64,000 nt of DNA from Cheilinus undulatus (GCF_018320785.1 NC_054881.1:21018275-21082274); one strand, 5' to 3'; positions 50,901-62,343 are shown, counted from the first letter of the stretch. Translations and numbers: made by a program. The notes: a model not told the origin generated them from the letters alone.

Positions 50901-53257
50901 CTAGAGATCTCTGGCCATAGAGAGACGTTGCTTATGTTTGGAGAAAGAAGAGAGGTGAATAGCCCAGAGAACACCGTCCCCACATTGAAACATGGTGGTA
51001 GGAGTATTATACTGTGGGGATGCTGCAGTCAGCAGTAACACTGGGTGTGGATCATCGCTTATCTTCCAACACGACAACAACCCAAAACATAAGTAGCTCC
51101 TGGTGAAGAACTAATTCCAGAAGACCAAAGTGAACTTTATTGGTTGGGCTGCACAAAGCCCTGACTTAAATCCCACTTAAATCTGTGAGGTGAAGTGAAG
51201 ACCAAAGTCCATGCCAGAAGACCATCAAATCTGGAGGAGAATGGGCTGGGATTCCTCAGGAGAACGTCTGAAACTTGTTGAAAAACTACAACTAATGGCT
51301 GCAGGCTGTTATCCAGCTAAAGGGAGACACTATTAACATCAAGGGGGTTAATAATTTTGACCCTGCTTGTTTTTGTAAAATAATTTTGTTTCTGTATGCA
51401 AAGTAAAATAATGTAAGCATCCAAAATAAAATCCGGATGCTTTGAAAAGCTGTTTAAAAAATTCCTTGCTCTATTTAACAATACATGGGAAACACTTAAA
51501 GAAATACATTTTCATAGGGGTCTAATAATTTCACCCTCATCTGTAGCTGTATATTGGTTTGCACAAAGACTCACAAACACAAGTAAAGGAAGTTATTTAT
51601 GTGTTGTTTTTTATAACTCAAATGAATTTCTGAATACAAATTAATAACCTGTTGATGATTAATGGTGCTTACTTACTTATATGACCTTTTATATGCAATA
51701 ATACAATCAAAGTTATATGTCAGCAGTTATCTATGACCATACTAATATTCAGTTACAGAGTCTCTCTGATTTTAAAGATACATTTTTTAGGCATTGGACA
51801 ACGGTAGATACAAACAGGGATGAGCAATCGGGGAGAGGCACAGGCTGGGCCACCCACTCACATGGGTCCGCCTCAACCACTAGGCCACCTGCGCCCCAGA
51901 ACTCTCTCTTAGCTAATGGTTCTAAAATAACCCTATTCTTAAGTGTATGTATACGTCATCTTGCGTGTTTTTCTTCCCCTGACTAAGAAATTAATTGCAT
52001 TAAGGCTTAGCCTTGTATTTGGACTGAAATAACCTGAGCTGTTCTCATCTGTAAACATAAAAACATCAAATACTGAAATGATGGAGGAGGGAGTAGGTCT
52101 GGTAAACCATGGCAGGAATACATTATGCATTAAGTTAAAATTAATAGAGCATAAAAGTAGTGGTATATTGTTCGCTCAGATCAACTTCATTTGAATATTT
52201 TAACCTCTGATTGGTACTACTGAAGCCTTTCTTCACAAAGGAACATGAGAGGGACAGTGCTTTTTAAAGATTTCAAAGATTAAGAGACATGTAATCCAGC
52301 CTGAAACAGTCCTCATTAAAGCTTTACTTCACAAATGTCACAACGATTATAATAATCATGCTTCTGATGAGTTTTTTATAGTACATATCGGCTGTAGAAG
52401 AGAAAATGAGTTGAGGGATTACACTGCGATCAGAGGAATTTCACATTGCACTGCAGTGGCGGTGCAGCCTTCACATTCAGACTCTCTGAGACTGAAGCTA
52501 CACTGCCTTCTTGTGGCCACAACTTCACATGACAACATTTAAAGATCCATTAGAGTCACACTGGCATCAAGCCACCTTTTTCCAATGTCACATCCCAGCC
52601 TTTTTCGCTGTTTTACAGCACGTAGAGATTGGAGAGTATTAATTGATACCTTTCATGACACGTTGGCCTGAATCCAGTGCAACTGTGGTGTACTTCTGAA
52701 TATCAAATCCCGTTCCCCTCTTTTTCCTCTCTGCCTTTTTACTTCTGGCTGAATCATCAGATCAGTGTGTCTCCCTTTCCAGGTTACTGTTTCTGCTGTG
52801 TCAGGCTGGCGTGCTGCCTGGTCTTTCCCTAAGGTTTGTCTACTTCTGTTTAGTGCATCTGGAGACAAACATCAGAGAATGCACGAGGTGAAAAACGGTG
52901 CAGCCTCAAAGGGGTTTCTCGTTGCTCTCATTCAGTAAATTTCTCACAAACACGTCCTGGGGAGGATAATTTACACTGTGAAATAAAATGAAGTCATTAT
53001 TTCAGAATCTCAGGAGAGCTGGACAACCAGAAGCATCACACAGATTGTGTTTTAACAGCCTGTCTGTTTATTTGACACCTGTAGACTTTGAGTGTATAAG
53101 AAAACAAAAGCATTGAATTCAATCACACAGAGGAAACAGAATCTATCCTACAGCACAATGCAGCAGTAGACTGTTAGTCTAGCTTACCTTTGCAAGGTCC
53201 ACTAGTGAGTTTGCTTGGTCATTCAGCTTGCGTTGCTCCATTTTAACACTTCTCAAT
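44958..53257 (-). CDS. kcnn2: Small-conductance calcium-activated potassium channel 2 (SK2), last two exons
   Basis: SK channels are tetrameric K+ channels of the plasma membrane gated by calmodulin-bound Ca2+. They shape after-hyperpolarisation in neurons and muscle. Exon 53257-53188 encodes [23 protein letters not shown], just after the calmodulin-binding region. The final exon 45233-44958 encodes a coiled-coil segment ([20 protein letters not shown], then [22 protein letters not shown]). It ends in an Arg/Ser-rich tail, [17 protein letters not shown], with TGA/TAG-class stop at 44958-44960. The junction AAAG|GTAAGC to CCAG|ACT keeps the frame. The terminal [13 protein letters not shown] is characteristic of KCNN2 rather than KCNN1 or KCNN3. 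Pore, S1-S6 and calmodulin-binding exons were not found up to 64000, so they lie right of the window; the intron upstream of 53257 exceeds 10.7 kb. The 7.95-kb intron between the two exons is filled with transposon relics. No disruption is visible. Confidence 0.94.
46194..46771. mobile_element. hAT-like relic ('GTGGCCCGCGG' to 'AAGTTTGGATACCCCTG')
   Basis: The left part reads GTGGCCCGCGGTCC with GATTGGCCCGCAAC. The right end reads CAGCCCTCTGTGGAAAAAGTTTGGATACCCCTGC. These phrases are typical of vertebrate hAT elements whose right terminus inverts to CAGGGGTNTCCAAACTT. There is no transposase and no obvious target duplication, so the element is old. It lies in the last kcnn2 intron. Confidence 0.55.
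48995..49072. mobile_element. Terminal fragment of a hAT-like element
   Basis: The text 'ggggggccgtatgaggagct' followed by 'ggcctgatatggcccccggg' and 'ccggcagttgatgatcactg' matches the end type in which 'ggcccgcgggccggcagttg' precedes the terminus. Only this end is recognisable. Confidence 0.5.
49074..49235 (+). mobile_element. tRNA-derived SINE, older copy, in kcnn2 intron
   Basis: It has the same architecture as the SINE at 28528: a degraded tRNA head (GGTAGCTCGGATTTAAGTCTGG in place of the B box), a CGTACGTCTCATGCCCTCTCTC body, CTAACCACTGTCCTCTTTT, and a tail AAAGGCATAAAAAGCCCAAAA. It directly abuts the hAT terminus at 48995-49072. No clean target duplication seen. Confidence 0.75.
50280..51545 (+). 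mobile_element. Tc1-like transposon relic with a partial transposase frame
   Basis: An uninterrupted frame at 50532-50855 encodes a transposase N-terminal DNA-binding region. It includes [20 protein letters not shown], then [20 protein letters not shown] and the linker [15 protein letters not shown]. Downstream the catalytic half is recognisable but broken: a [12 protein letters not shown]-like phrase near 50990 has changed, and [10 protein letters not shown] (about 51146) is followed by an early stop. The end zone contains GGTTAATAATTTTGACCCTG (51347), and the outer end is near ATAGGGGTCTAATAATTTCA (51517-51536). The left end is uncertain. It lies in the last kcnn2 intron and is inactive. 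Confidence 0.85.
51823..51900 (-). mobile_element. tRNA-like SINE head fragment
   Basis: The minus strand reads GGGGCGCAGGTGGCCTAGTG followed by GTTGAGGCGGACCCATGTGA, an A-box-like tRNA head very close to the start of the 28528 SINE (GGTGCGCCGGTGGTCGAGTG). The body and tail are missing, so it is a truncated or eroded copy. Confidence 0.65.
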
Positions 53258-56090
53258 CTGAACACAAGACCATTCAGAACCCAATGAATGAGTGCTACAA
53301 GAACTGTTGTATCAGAGAAATTGTGCACACACAGAGGCATACACACGGAGGACACTCCTATAGGACATGCACAGTGTAGAAAAATGCAGGGGGGGGCAGT
53401 CTGTTTGTTTGAGCTGCATGCAAGTGGAAAGGAGACATCAAAGGGGGGAGAAACCAGCTCTAAATCCGTAATCGTAAGAATAGGGAAAAGAAATAAAAAG
53501 GACTCTTAGAGTAGCAGAGCACCTCTGCAGTGCTAACATCATTTATCAAGGCCTATTTCTACTTGAAGTAAAGCAGAGAGATTACAACAAACCCAAAAAG
53601 GTCACTGTTGTACCTTTAAATTTCTCTTTCTGGTTAAACTCAACCTTTTCTCTCTTTATGAATAATTTAGTGAGTCAAAAGCCAAAGATATCAAACATTA
53701 ATCTATGTAAACACAAAGGCTAAAGTTTAACCTTCAGGTATGTCCACTATCCTCCTTTTAAGACACTACAAACAGAGAAAAAGGGTGTCAGAATTAGGGA
53801 AAATGCCAAGAAAGAGGCCTAAAGAATTTTGTATTTATATTAAAAATGGTGAAGCTGTGCTGTAAAATAACAACAAACCTCACCTACTCCATACGACATG
53901 CTTAAATAATTCACATCTCCTGTTTAATTAGGCCTCTAAAGCCTGTTTTTACTCCTCCTCTCAGGGGGCTCAAAAACAGCAACTGTGCAGTATTGTAGAG
54001 CGTCGACCTCACACGGTTTGAAGATATTAAAGAGCTTTTTTTTATTATCCGAATCACCCACGCCTGCTTTGTTAATTAAACTGGGTGCAAAACGCAAAAC
54101 AACATGATGTCAGGTTGAGTCTGGTTTTTAAAAAAATACAACCAACCAAGACATGGATGCAGTTTGAGCGTGAGGTGATCATTAGGCTGAACGTGAATCG
54201 AAAGCAAACTAATGAAGACAGAGAAGGGATTGAAAAGGGGGGACCTTTGGGAGGCTGCTAATTAGCGTAGATGCACCCATTCTCATGCAATGCAGGATCG
54301 TTTGTCTGTGTCCTGAAGACAGGCAGATGTGGAGTGAAGATGATGGCTTAGACCAACAGAGGGTGCCACAGGAGTCTCTAAAAGAAAAGCAGGGTGTCCT
54401 GACAGGACCCGAACGCCTCATACAGAGCAGAATCCAAAAACAGGTACAGAAAACCTTTGCAAAAACAGCACATTTATTCTCTTCAAACAAGAAAAAGAGG
54501 GCAGTCTATCTACAATGATGATAGTAACAGATATTCAATGTTACATGAGTCTGTAGTTGATGTAAGACCTGTTATAGTTCGACATTTCACTGTTGGATGA
54601 CAAATAGCTGTCACATGGGGGTGAAAGAACAGGGCAGCTCGAGGTCAGGATGAGGAGGCCACGCTCGCTCTGGCTTTTATGGGTCCACGTGTCTCTGTCC
54701 CTCCGTCAATCACTCCTCACCGGCAGCTCTCTCTTTTATAATGGGCACTTTAAATCTGCTCGCTATTCATCAAGGGGGGAAAGCAGCTATGCTAAGCTTT
54801 TCAGGACCACACTAAATCAGCTAGTGCTGTGCTGTGTTTTTTCACCAACTGGACTTGATTTTTTTTTTCTCTGTGGTGTCCTCACAAAATGCAAATTTTT
54901 CTTCATTTTAAAGCCTCTGCTAGAACTTTTTCTTATGTTGATTTTGGCGGTCCCTGTGGACAAAATAGTACTTACTGTTCTTTGTTTACTCTATTTCTAA
55001 CATGTGCAAGTGATGTTTTTATAACATAAGGGTTTTTCCCCCTCCTTCTTTAAAAGCAACAATGTGTGGGTTCATTTGGTTCCCTTTGGCACCCACCAAA
55101 GGTTCCTTAGTGTAACTACACCATCATAAAACCAACTGACAAGGCACAGTAACATATCAGATCAGATACAGCTCAGATATGACTGCTGGTGTCTACAGCC
55201 TGCTGCTTGCTGTTTGCATGTGGAGTATGTTAATTTGGAGTGTATGCATGTCTATCCAGCATGCCAAGATGTCTTCGGAATAAAACACCAGACAGTCTCG
55301 CTTGATTCTGATTCTACCTACTCAGCAAAAGGGGCATTTAACTAGATACCAATACTAAAGAATACTAAAGATCCCCCCAGTGTAGTGCACATTTTGTAAA
55401 CACAAAGTTTAAAACTCTTGATTTGCCCTTGAGTGATGCCTGCAAATCAAGAATGAAGCACCAAACATCATTTCCATAGCAACCACTCTCTTAGAAGAGG
55501 AGCACTAGATGGGATATTAGTAGCGAACGCTATATAAAAATATAATGTTTACTGGTGATTTTCAGCTGAATGAGATGCTAAAAACAGTATTGGAGAATGC
55601 CTCTTTGTTTTGTCTGCATATTTTGACATTAAGATTAAACACTAAACAAAGAGGTATTTGTGAGGACAGTTACATAGCTATCAAGGCTTTTGTATGCTTT
55701 ATGAACACTGCCTGAACACGGAGAGATGCTGCTTTCAGTCCAGTCTGAAAAATTTTCTGTAATTGTTAATGCCCTCAAGGTGAATTTTTTTTATTAGACA
55801 GAGTCACTTTAATTTGTGTTAAATAAGCAAATTCTATTTTTTGCCTCCTGTTACTTATTTGACACTCAAATACGCCTAGAATGTATTCATCAACTAAAAT
55901 GTGTATAGTCAGAATCTACGCCTGGTATAACAGTGACGATTTTGCAAATGGCCTTTAGTGTTAGGCTGAATGGCTACATTAGAGAGGATAATTTAGTTCC
56001 TGCTATACTGTAAGGCAGAACAGTAGGAGGTTGTTAAAAACAATTTTAAAAATATTTGAAAAATTGTTTGATTGTTAACTTAAATTTTTC
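53258..56090 (-). other. kcnn2: kcnn2 intron, no recognised elements
   Basis: I searched for the calmodulin-binding and S6-pore exons on the minus strand and saw none. Open frames such as 54650-55000 have no family resemblance. Confidence 0.4.
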
Positions 56091-56094
56091 ATTT

Positions 56095-56645
56095 GAGAGA
56101 GTTGAGAGAACACCTTTTAAATTTTTAAGTGAACAGTTCTCAATCAGTCTAGTCTATTTTTTTTTTCATTGTACTGTCATTAGACGCTTTTGCAACATGA
56201 GTGAAGTTACTGACTCAGGTAGAGAAGTCGTGACTTTGGGACCAGCCTCATGAAACAGATAAGTAACTGAACTCTGTGAAAAGCATTTTCTGGGTTAAAG
56301 TGCACCTTGCAGCGTTATTTAGAGGAAGGGTTTGTGGTAACATAAATTCTAAAACAGTTCTTCAGTTATATTTTTCTGAATTAATTGAACACATTTTTAC
56401 TTTTAAGTAAACAGTGCTCAGTCACTTTATCTATTTTTTGTCACTGCCCTTAAATTCTTTGACTATCATCCCTTAATTTATAAAGTTTTTCCTACTGCAC
56501 CATGAGTGAAGTTACTAACTCAGGTAGCAAAGTTCTGCCTATGGAGAGAAACCACAATACACAATGGATGGCAAACTGAACTTGATGGAAAAGGATTTCC
56601 TGGTTCAGTGTAAAGCTTTCAGCAGTTGTTTTTGACTGAACTGTA
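56095..56645. repeat. Diverged local tandem duplication, period about 300 bp
   Basis: Two successive units share several blocks in the same order. These are 'aagtgaacagttctcaatca' / 'aagtaaacagtgctcagtca' (56128 / 56406), 'tctattttttttttcattgt' / 'tctattttttgtcactgc', and 'atgagtgaagttactgactc' / 'atgagtgaagttactaactc' (56197 / 56502). After these comes a shared 'aactg' plus 'tgg.aaa.ga.ttcctggtt' region. Identity is about 75-80 percent by eye. It may be an old segmental duplication or two neighbouring copies of an unnamed repeat. Confidence 0.7.
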
Positions 56646-58515
56646 TCCCCCTGCAGTAGATTCAGGCATTTATATAACAAAAGAGAAATAACTTATTCTG
56701 ATACTGATGGATGCTTCGTTAAGACACATCAGTAGTTATCTCAGTCTGATTCATTCCTATTTAAAAATGCCTCACAAGAGCTTTATTGGTCACTCTAGTG
56801 CCTGTTTTTCTTTTCTCTCTCCTCTGACTGATCCACGCCATCGCTCACAGTTGAAACCTCTCAGGCTTAAGCTGAACCGCTCGGGGGCTGTTTACTCTGA
56901 CCTTACTCTCAGGTGACTTTTCTGTTCCTCCAATCCTCTGATCTCTGAGCTAACAAGCACTCACGTCTTGTCATGTTTCCAACTTCAACCTTGCGGATGT
57001 AAAGGGACAGGATTCCCAAAGGGGGCTGGGGCTGAGATGCCTGACTTAACAGCTGCTACATACTGTAACACAACGCCTCCGCTGTGGTAAAACGCACCAT
57101 CCTTATGACCTCGACAGTGTTTAAACTGCTAACCCTGCTAATTCTTCTTAGAGCACTCATGCATGACAGCTGTATGTCAATGTTATTATGCTCCTAACCA
57201 GGCATGATAACACCGGATCAGCGTCTCAGCTACTGTGTCATCCAACAGAGAAAAATCGAGGGAAAATGTGGCTGCAAATGTAGCAACAGGCGTAACAATG
57301 GTTCCACCCGCCGAAAGATGACCCTGAGCCCTGATCTGTATGAGCATGACAGCTGAGTTGTAGAACATGACTTGAGGGATATTAAAGATTAAATACTTGT
57401 GCGACTGCAGGTCTGTGTCCTGGAGAGGCTCGAGTTGTCATCCTTCGGTACGTGAAAGCACAGTTGGTTGGAGTTTAATCAGTGGCTTTCTGATTAAAGA
57501 TCAAATTCTCGTCACATCCATGCAGAAATGGAAAGAAAAACACCCTCCATCACTGATAATTGAAATTCACTTTGTATGCAACGGTAGGAGTGTGCAGCAT
57601 GTGTCAATAATAAGCTGTTTGTGCTGATTTTTAAACACAAAATCCTGAATATTTAAGGGAAAATGTGCGACTAATACGTTTTATTGATACAAATGCCTAT
57701 TAAAAACCATAGAGCAGCTCTTATGGCAAATAATGCTTGTTTGTGGCATGAATTTCACTTATCAAATGAGGGAGTGTAATTTTTTTAAGTCACATTATTG
57801 GGTTGAAGGACAAGCTGTCGTTAGCATGCACACAACAGGTCTGTATATCTACATGTGAGGCGAAGACTTACTTTCGAGCTCTATTGCATTGTGTCGACAC
57901 AAACAGGAAAAAAAGGAAACATGAGGTAGACAAATGAATTATTACAACATCAGATAAACATATTCAGATGGCACAATGTGTTTGCTCATGTCTGACTGCT
58001 GTAACCCTCATCTCTTCTCTGAGCAACAGCAACTATTTATTCCTGACTTCTTCCTTCCTGCAACCTGCGGTGTGTTATCTCCCTGTGTTGCTAGCTGCAG
58101 CTCTGTCTGCTCTTTAATCCCTTTTTTTCACTCTAGTCCTGTTTATCAGAAGTCAAGTAAATCAAAACAACCTTCCTGCTAACTTGAGTAAACATTCACA
58201 GCGCCTTGCAGCACCCTGTGGCTCCTTTTTACAACCGTTTGCACCTCGCATCCTTTCCAGTGACTGATTCAGACCTCGGAGAAAGTTTTCTTGCAGCTCT
58301 GACCCTGAGGAAAACAGGCACAATGATATCTGATAAGATGTTTACTATCGCCTCCTGACAGGTCAAGGATGGCTGCAGGCCTTTTCCAACCCTCCACTTG
58401 AATGATTTTCTCACTTCCCATCTTGTATTCATCACAATCCAGAGTTTGTGCAACACACCCTGCACACTGGCTTCAGGCAAATCTATAAATCCCAACCTGG
58501 TAACACTTTTAATGA
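56646..58515 (-). other. kcnn2: kcnn2 intron, no recognised elements
   Basis: Ordinary intronic sequence. Open frames of up to 97 codons (58229-58522) show no homology I recognise. Confidence 0.35.
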
Positions 58516-58645
58516 AGCCCACCTCTATATCACATTATAATATTATAAACATACTTATAATGCAATATAGCACACCTATAATTCACTATAAAATTGATAT
58601 AACACTCGAGGTTGTTTATGCTTTATAACAGTTTATAACAGACTT
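58516..58645. repeat. TTATAA-rich dispersed repeat, copy 1 (inverted relative to 62860-63115)
   Basis: The reverse complement of this stretch contains 'attataggtgtgctatattg' then 'cattataagtatgtttataa'. This matches 'cattataggtgattatactg' then 'cattataattatgtttataa' at 63040-63080. It is an AT-rich MITE family with no coding capacity. Confidence 0.65.
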
Positions 58646-58914
58646 TCACACTTTTTTCAGTTCTGCACCATTAATCAAACTGCAATCACAACTGGGATTT
58701 AAAGGTGTGCAATGGCATGTCCCCATAAATATTGCCAAATATTTGTATTAAGTAGTACTTAGGTTTACAAAAATACCTGCAGAAGAGCCTTTAAGTTAAC
58801 AATAGTGCCACTGCATTGCATTTGGTGAAGGTACATTTAATTTTTTTTTTAAAGGAAAAACTTTTATTTTTGGGGAAATTTTGGTATTTTTGAGGTATGC
58901 TGCTTAATATTTGT

Positions 58915-59105
58915 ATGTTTTATGTGACAAAAAAACAAAAACAAAAACAAAAAACTTTAAAAATCATTCTGAGCACTATCCTTTGTAACCAAGCTAGCAG
59001 ACTCATAATACATTTATGTATTATATCGTAATCACAAATCAAAGTGTTGTCCAGTTTAATTGCAATCAGATGTTTTTCCCAAATCCTGCAGCACTAGGGT
59101 GTCTA
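58915..59105. repeat. Unnamed MITE fragment, copy 1 (direct repeat of 61760-61950)
   Basis: It shares with the copy at 61760-61950 the ordered blocks 'catttatgtatta', 'atcataa' / 'atcgtaa', 'caaatc', 'ttgtccagt.taat' and 'ccaaatcct'. It ends CCTGCAGCACTAGGGTG, which resembles a hAT terminus of the CTGCAGCCCTA type. Confidence 0.6.
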
Positions 59106-59269
59106 CAAAGGTAAATATTTTAAAAATAATAATTTAAATTAATGAGAAGCATTTTAATGAAAAACAAAAAAATCAAACAAAGCCTGGAGGAAAAGTTTTA
59201 AAAATGTGACTAATATAGTTGTAAGAGGTAAAAAGAAGTTCTTTCTTAAACCTTAAAGTCCACGGTGTG

Positions 59270-60860
59270 ACACATCCATCTGGGAAAGCTTCAATAGGAA
59301 ACGTTTGAGAAAAGGCAGAAGCTTTGAAAAAAACTCGGAGTGTGATTGGGTGAACGTTCTGTCTGTCTCATCTCTACGGGCCAATCAGAGCAACAAAACA
59401 CGTGATGTAGTCGCTATCGATCAGCGCGTGCGCAGCTACTGAAGACTAACGCGAAACATGGCGGCTATAGACATGTAAGTACTCGCCTTTGTCGTTTTTG
59501 AAAAGAAAACAACTCACTGCTGTTGTTTTTTCTTCTTTTAACGAAGAAATGTTGTCAAGTTCTGATAAAACTGGCGCTCTAGCAGCATCCACGCTAATCT
59601 CTTCCTCCATAACTGCACCAGCTCTTGCTACTGCCAGTTTACGTCACGACTCTGCTGCGCCTGAAAGTACTGCCCCTCGATTGGTCCTGTCACTTTCTAA
59701 CCGGGCCCAAATGGTTCAGATGGGAGCTTTGCAAGATGGATTCGCCAGTGAAAACAAGGAAACGGCAGTATCCATCTGCTTTGCAAGGTTACGGCATGAT
59801 GTCATCATGCAGTATTTTTGTCATATTATAGCATGGAAACATTTTGCACTGCAATCACTTTGTGTGGAAAGTTTGTATTTCTCTTTATGTTTTTGTTTGA
59901 TGTCAACAGGCAAAGTAAAAAAGGAAATATGGTTGTTTGAATTTCATATAAAAAATAATTTTACAGGTGGGGTCCGGTGTTCCATACTGTAAAGGACTGG
60001 TGCTAATATTTTTTTAAATATGGCATTTTATGTTATTTTTTTTACATTTGTACTCTCTGTTAATCAGTAAAAATGCACTCCTTGTAATTTCTTTTTCCTT
60101 AAATTTGTGTTCATAATAATATAGTAAAGAGGGGCCGTTAATAATAGAAAAAATGCCTTTGTATATATTTGTATTTTTTTGCATTTAACTTGATCTTTGT
60201 ATTTTTAGTTTTTACTGCTTGAGGATCCCACATAGCCTTGGAATTCAGAGAATACTTTATTGGTGTTTTTATAGGCACAAAAGTTATTTTGAACTTGGGC
60301 ATTAATTAGTAGACAAAAAAACGCCTTTAGATACAAACGAATTCTAACCTTGCAGAGCAGATGGATACGCCCATTTCCTTGTTTCTCAGTGGCGAATCCA
60401 TCTTGCAAAGCTCCCATCTGAACCGCTTGGGCCCGGTTAGGAAGTGCCAGGACCAATCAGCGACGAGGGGCAGTACTTTGGGCGCAGCAAGTCGTGACGT
60501 AAACTGGCAGTAGCAAGAGCTGGTGCAGTTATGGAGGAAGAGATAAGCGTGGATGCTGCTAAAGCACCAGTTTTATCAGAACTTGACAATATTTCTTCGT
60601 TAAAAGAAGAACAAAGAACAGCAGTGACTTGTTTTCTTTTCAAAAAACGACAAAATTCAAGCACTTATATTCGCCATGTTTCGCGTTAGTCCTCAGTAGC
60701 TGTGCACGCGCAGCATGATAGCGGCTCGTGTTTTGTTGCTCTGATTGGCCCGTAGAGATCTGACAGACAGAACATTCATCCAATCACACTCCGAGTTTTT
60801 TTCAAATCCTCTACCTTTTCTCAAACGTTTCCTATTGAAGCTTTCCCAGATGGATGTGTG
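59270..60860. mobile_element. Foldback element with two 520-bp promoter-like inverted arms
   Basis: The left arm (59270-59791) and right arm (60345-60860) are inverted copies, roughly 90 percent identical, separated by a 553-bp unique centre. Each arm contains CCAAT boxes (59391; inverted at 60744-60748) and an NRF1-like GCGCGTGCGC or GTGCACGCGC (59424; 60702). Each also has GCGAAACATGGCG, a TGACGTAA ATF-like site (60495), and a short outward-reading frame starting MEEEISVDAA (plus strand at 60531-60690). That frame contains LKEEQRTAV, which resembles the sequence just before the Walker A motif of RecQ-like helicases found in some fish transposons. The corresponding frame in the left arm is broken. 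No transposase and no clear target duplication were found. It lies in a kcnn2 intron. Confidence 0.8.
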
Positions 60861-61397
60861 AAACAAATCCATGTGGCATGTCAGGTTAAATGAATTCTGT
60901 GTTAAAATATTCATTTTTATCTTAATACATGCCATTTTTCAACTTTTATTTTTACGCTTACAACATTTTTAAAATTTGTGACTCTTGAAATGACAACTTC
61001 CAGCATTTGCAGAATTTCATTTTTGATTTTTTTTTTTGTTTGTGTGTGTTTTGAGGGTCCTATGTCTATACAGTCAGCTAAATGAAAAAAAAAAAAAAAT
61101 GTTTTCCTTTCACAGAGTTTAGGCTGTGCTGAAAAAATATACCAAACATGAACATGGTTAACATTTCCTGAGTGGTTTAAACTGCCAAAAGAGAAGAATT
61201 AACAAATAGCCTGTGGATTTCTAAGGGTCAACGTGGAACAAGGGTTAAAGAATATCACGCATGTTTACAAAAAAAGGTTTAAGTTATATTCATGTCTGAC
61301 TTTTTTAAATACATATCTTAATGAAATCTCATTTGTCGCTTATATATACTCTTTGTCTAGGATCATTTAATCCTATCATAATACGTGTTATTTATCT

Positions 61398-61690
61398 GCT
61401 TTATTACCTCCGCCAAGGAGGTTATGTGATTGGCAGGGTTTGTTAGTTTGTTAGTTTGCTTGATAGTTTGTCTGTTAGTAACATAACTCAAAAAGTTAAG
61501 GATGGATTTTGGTGAAATTTTCAGGAAATGTCAGAAATGGCACAAGGAAGAACTGATAATATTTTGGGAGTTATCCGGACCACCATCTGGATCCAGGAAT
61601 TTTTTGAAGGATTCTGCACTATTGAGAGATAGGGCTAATGGGGGAGGTCTGCACTCTCCCGAGTGCTTTTCTAGTTCCACAGTATGGTTC
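61398..61690 (+). repeat. Dispersed 'CCTCCGCCAAGGAGGTTATG' repeat
   Basis: It begins ATTACCTCCGCCAAGGAGGTTATG and continues with TTTGTTAGTTTG iterations and ACTCAAAAAGTTAAGGATGG. After that come TTTTGGTGAAATTTTCAGGAA and GGGGGAGGTCTGCACTCTCC near the end. I know this layout as a repeat dispersed across many fishes and marine invertebrates. The open frame through it (61502-61696) is incidental. Confidence 0.75.
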
Positions 61691-61759
61691 ATTTAGGAAC
61701 ATTTCATACGTTCACTTTTTTGAAAGCACTGCTGTAAGGTACAGGTTTTTTATTTTTAT

Positions 61760-61950
61760 GCTACTATATAATTGTCTGTTTTAAATAGAAAAATACACAT
61801 TTCAAAACTATCATTCTGCACATTCCCCTTAATAACAAGGCAATAAGACTCATGATAGCATTTATGTATTAAATCATAACTGAAATTGCAAATCGCTGTA
61901 TTGTCCAGTGTAATCACAACTGCACACTATTACCAAATCCTACTTTCGAT
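61760..61950. repeat. Unnamed MITE fragment, copy 2
   Basis: Partner of 58915-59105 in the same orientation, sharing 'agactcatgatagcatttat' (against 'agactcataatacatttatg') and 'tattgtccagtgtaatcaca'. The 3' terminus is eroded. Confidence 0.6.
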
Positions 61951-62343
61951 AATGCATAATAATCCCTAATATAAACAGTATCTAATTAGTTTTTTCAAAC
62001 ATTAAAGACAATAAAGCCCTTGTTTATAAACCCTTACTCTCAAACTTGAAGGGAAAAAACTGTTGAAACTATTAAAAACTTTTTAATGTTTGAAAAAATT
62101 TGCATCTTAAATCATTAAGTGTGTAAAATGCTGAGCATCGAAAAGTTTACAATGAATGTTATAATTGATGTTACAGCATTTTGCATTGACTGAATCTTAT
62201 TCTTTTTCACTTTTCTTTGAGCAAACAATGGCTATTTACAGTGACTTACAAACAGTTCATAATGGACTGTAATTCACGGGTTACATGACTTCACTAAGTA
62301 CATCGAGTGACCACTTAGAGTGACTAGCAATAGCATAAAAATT

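Noticed and set aside
59489-59992. 167-codon plus-strand open frame near the right side of the window
   Set aside because: It runs antisense through the left arm of the foldback element into its centre; a second version exists in the right arm. It is not an independent gene.
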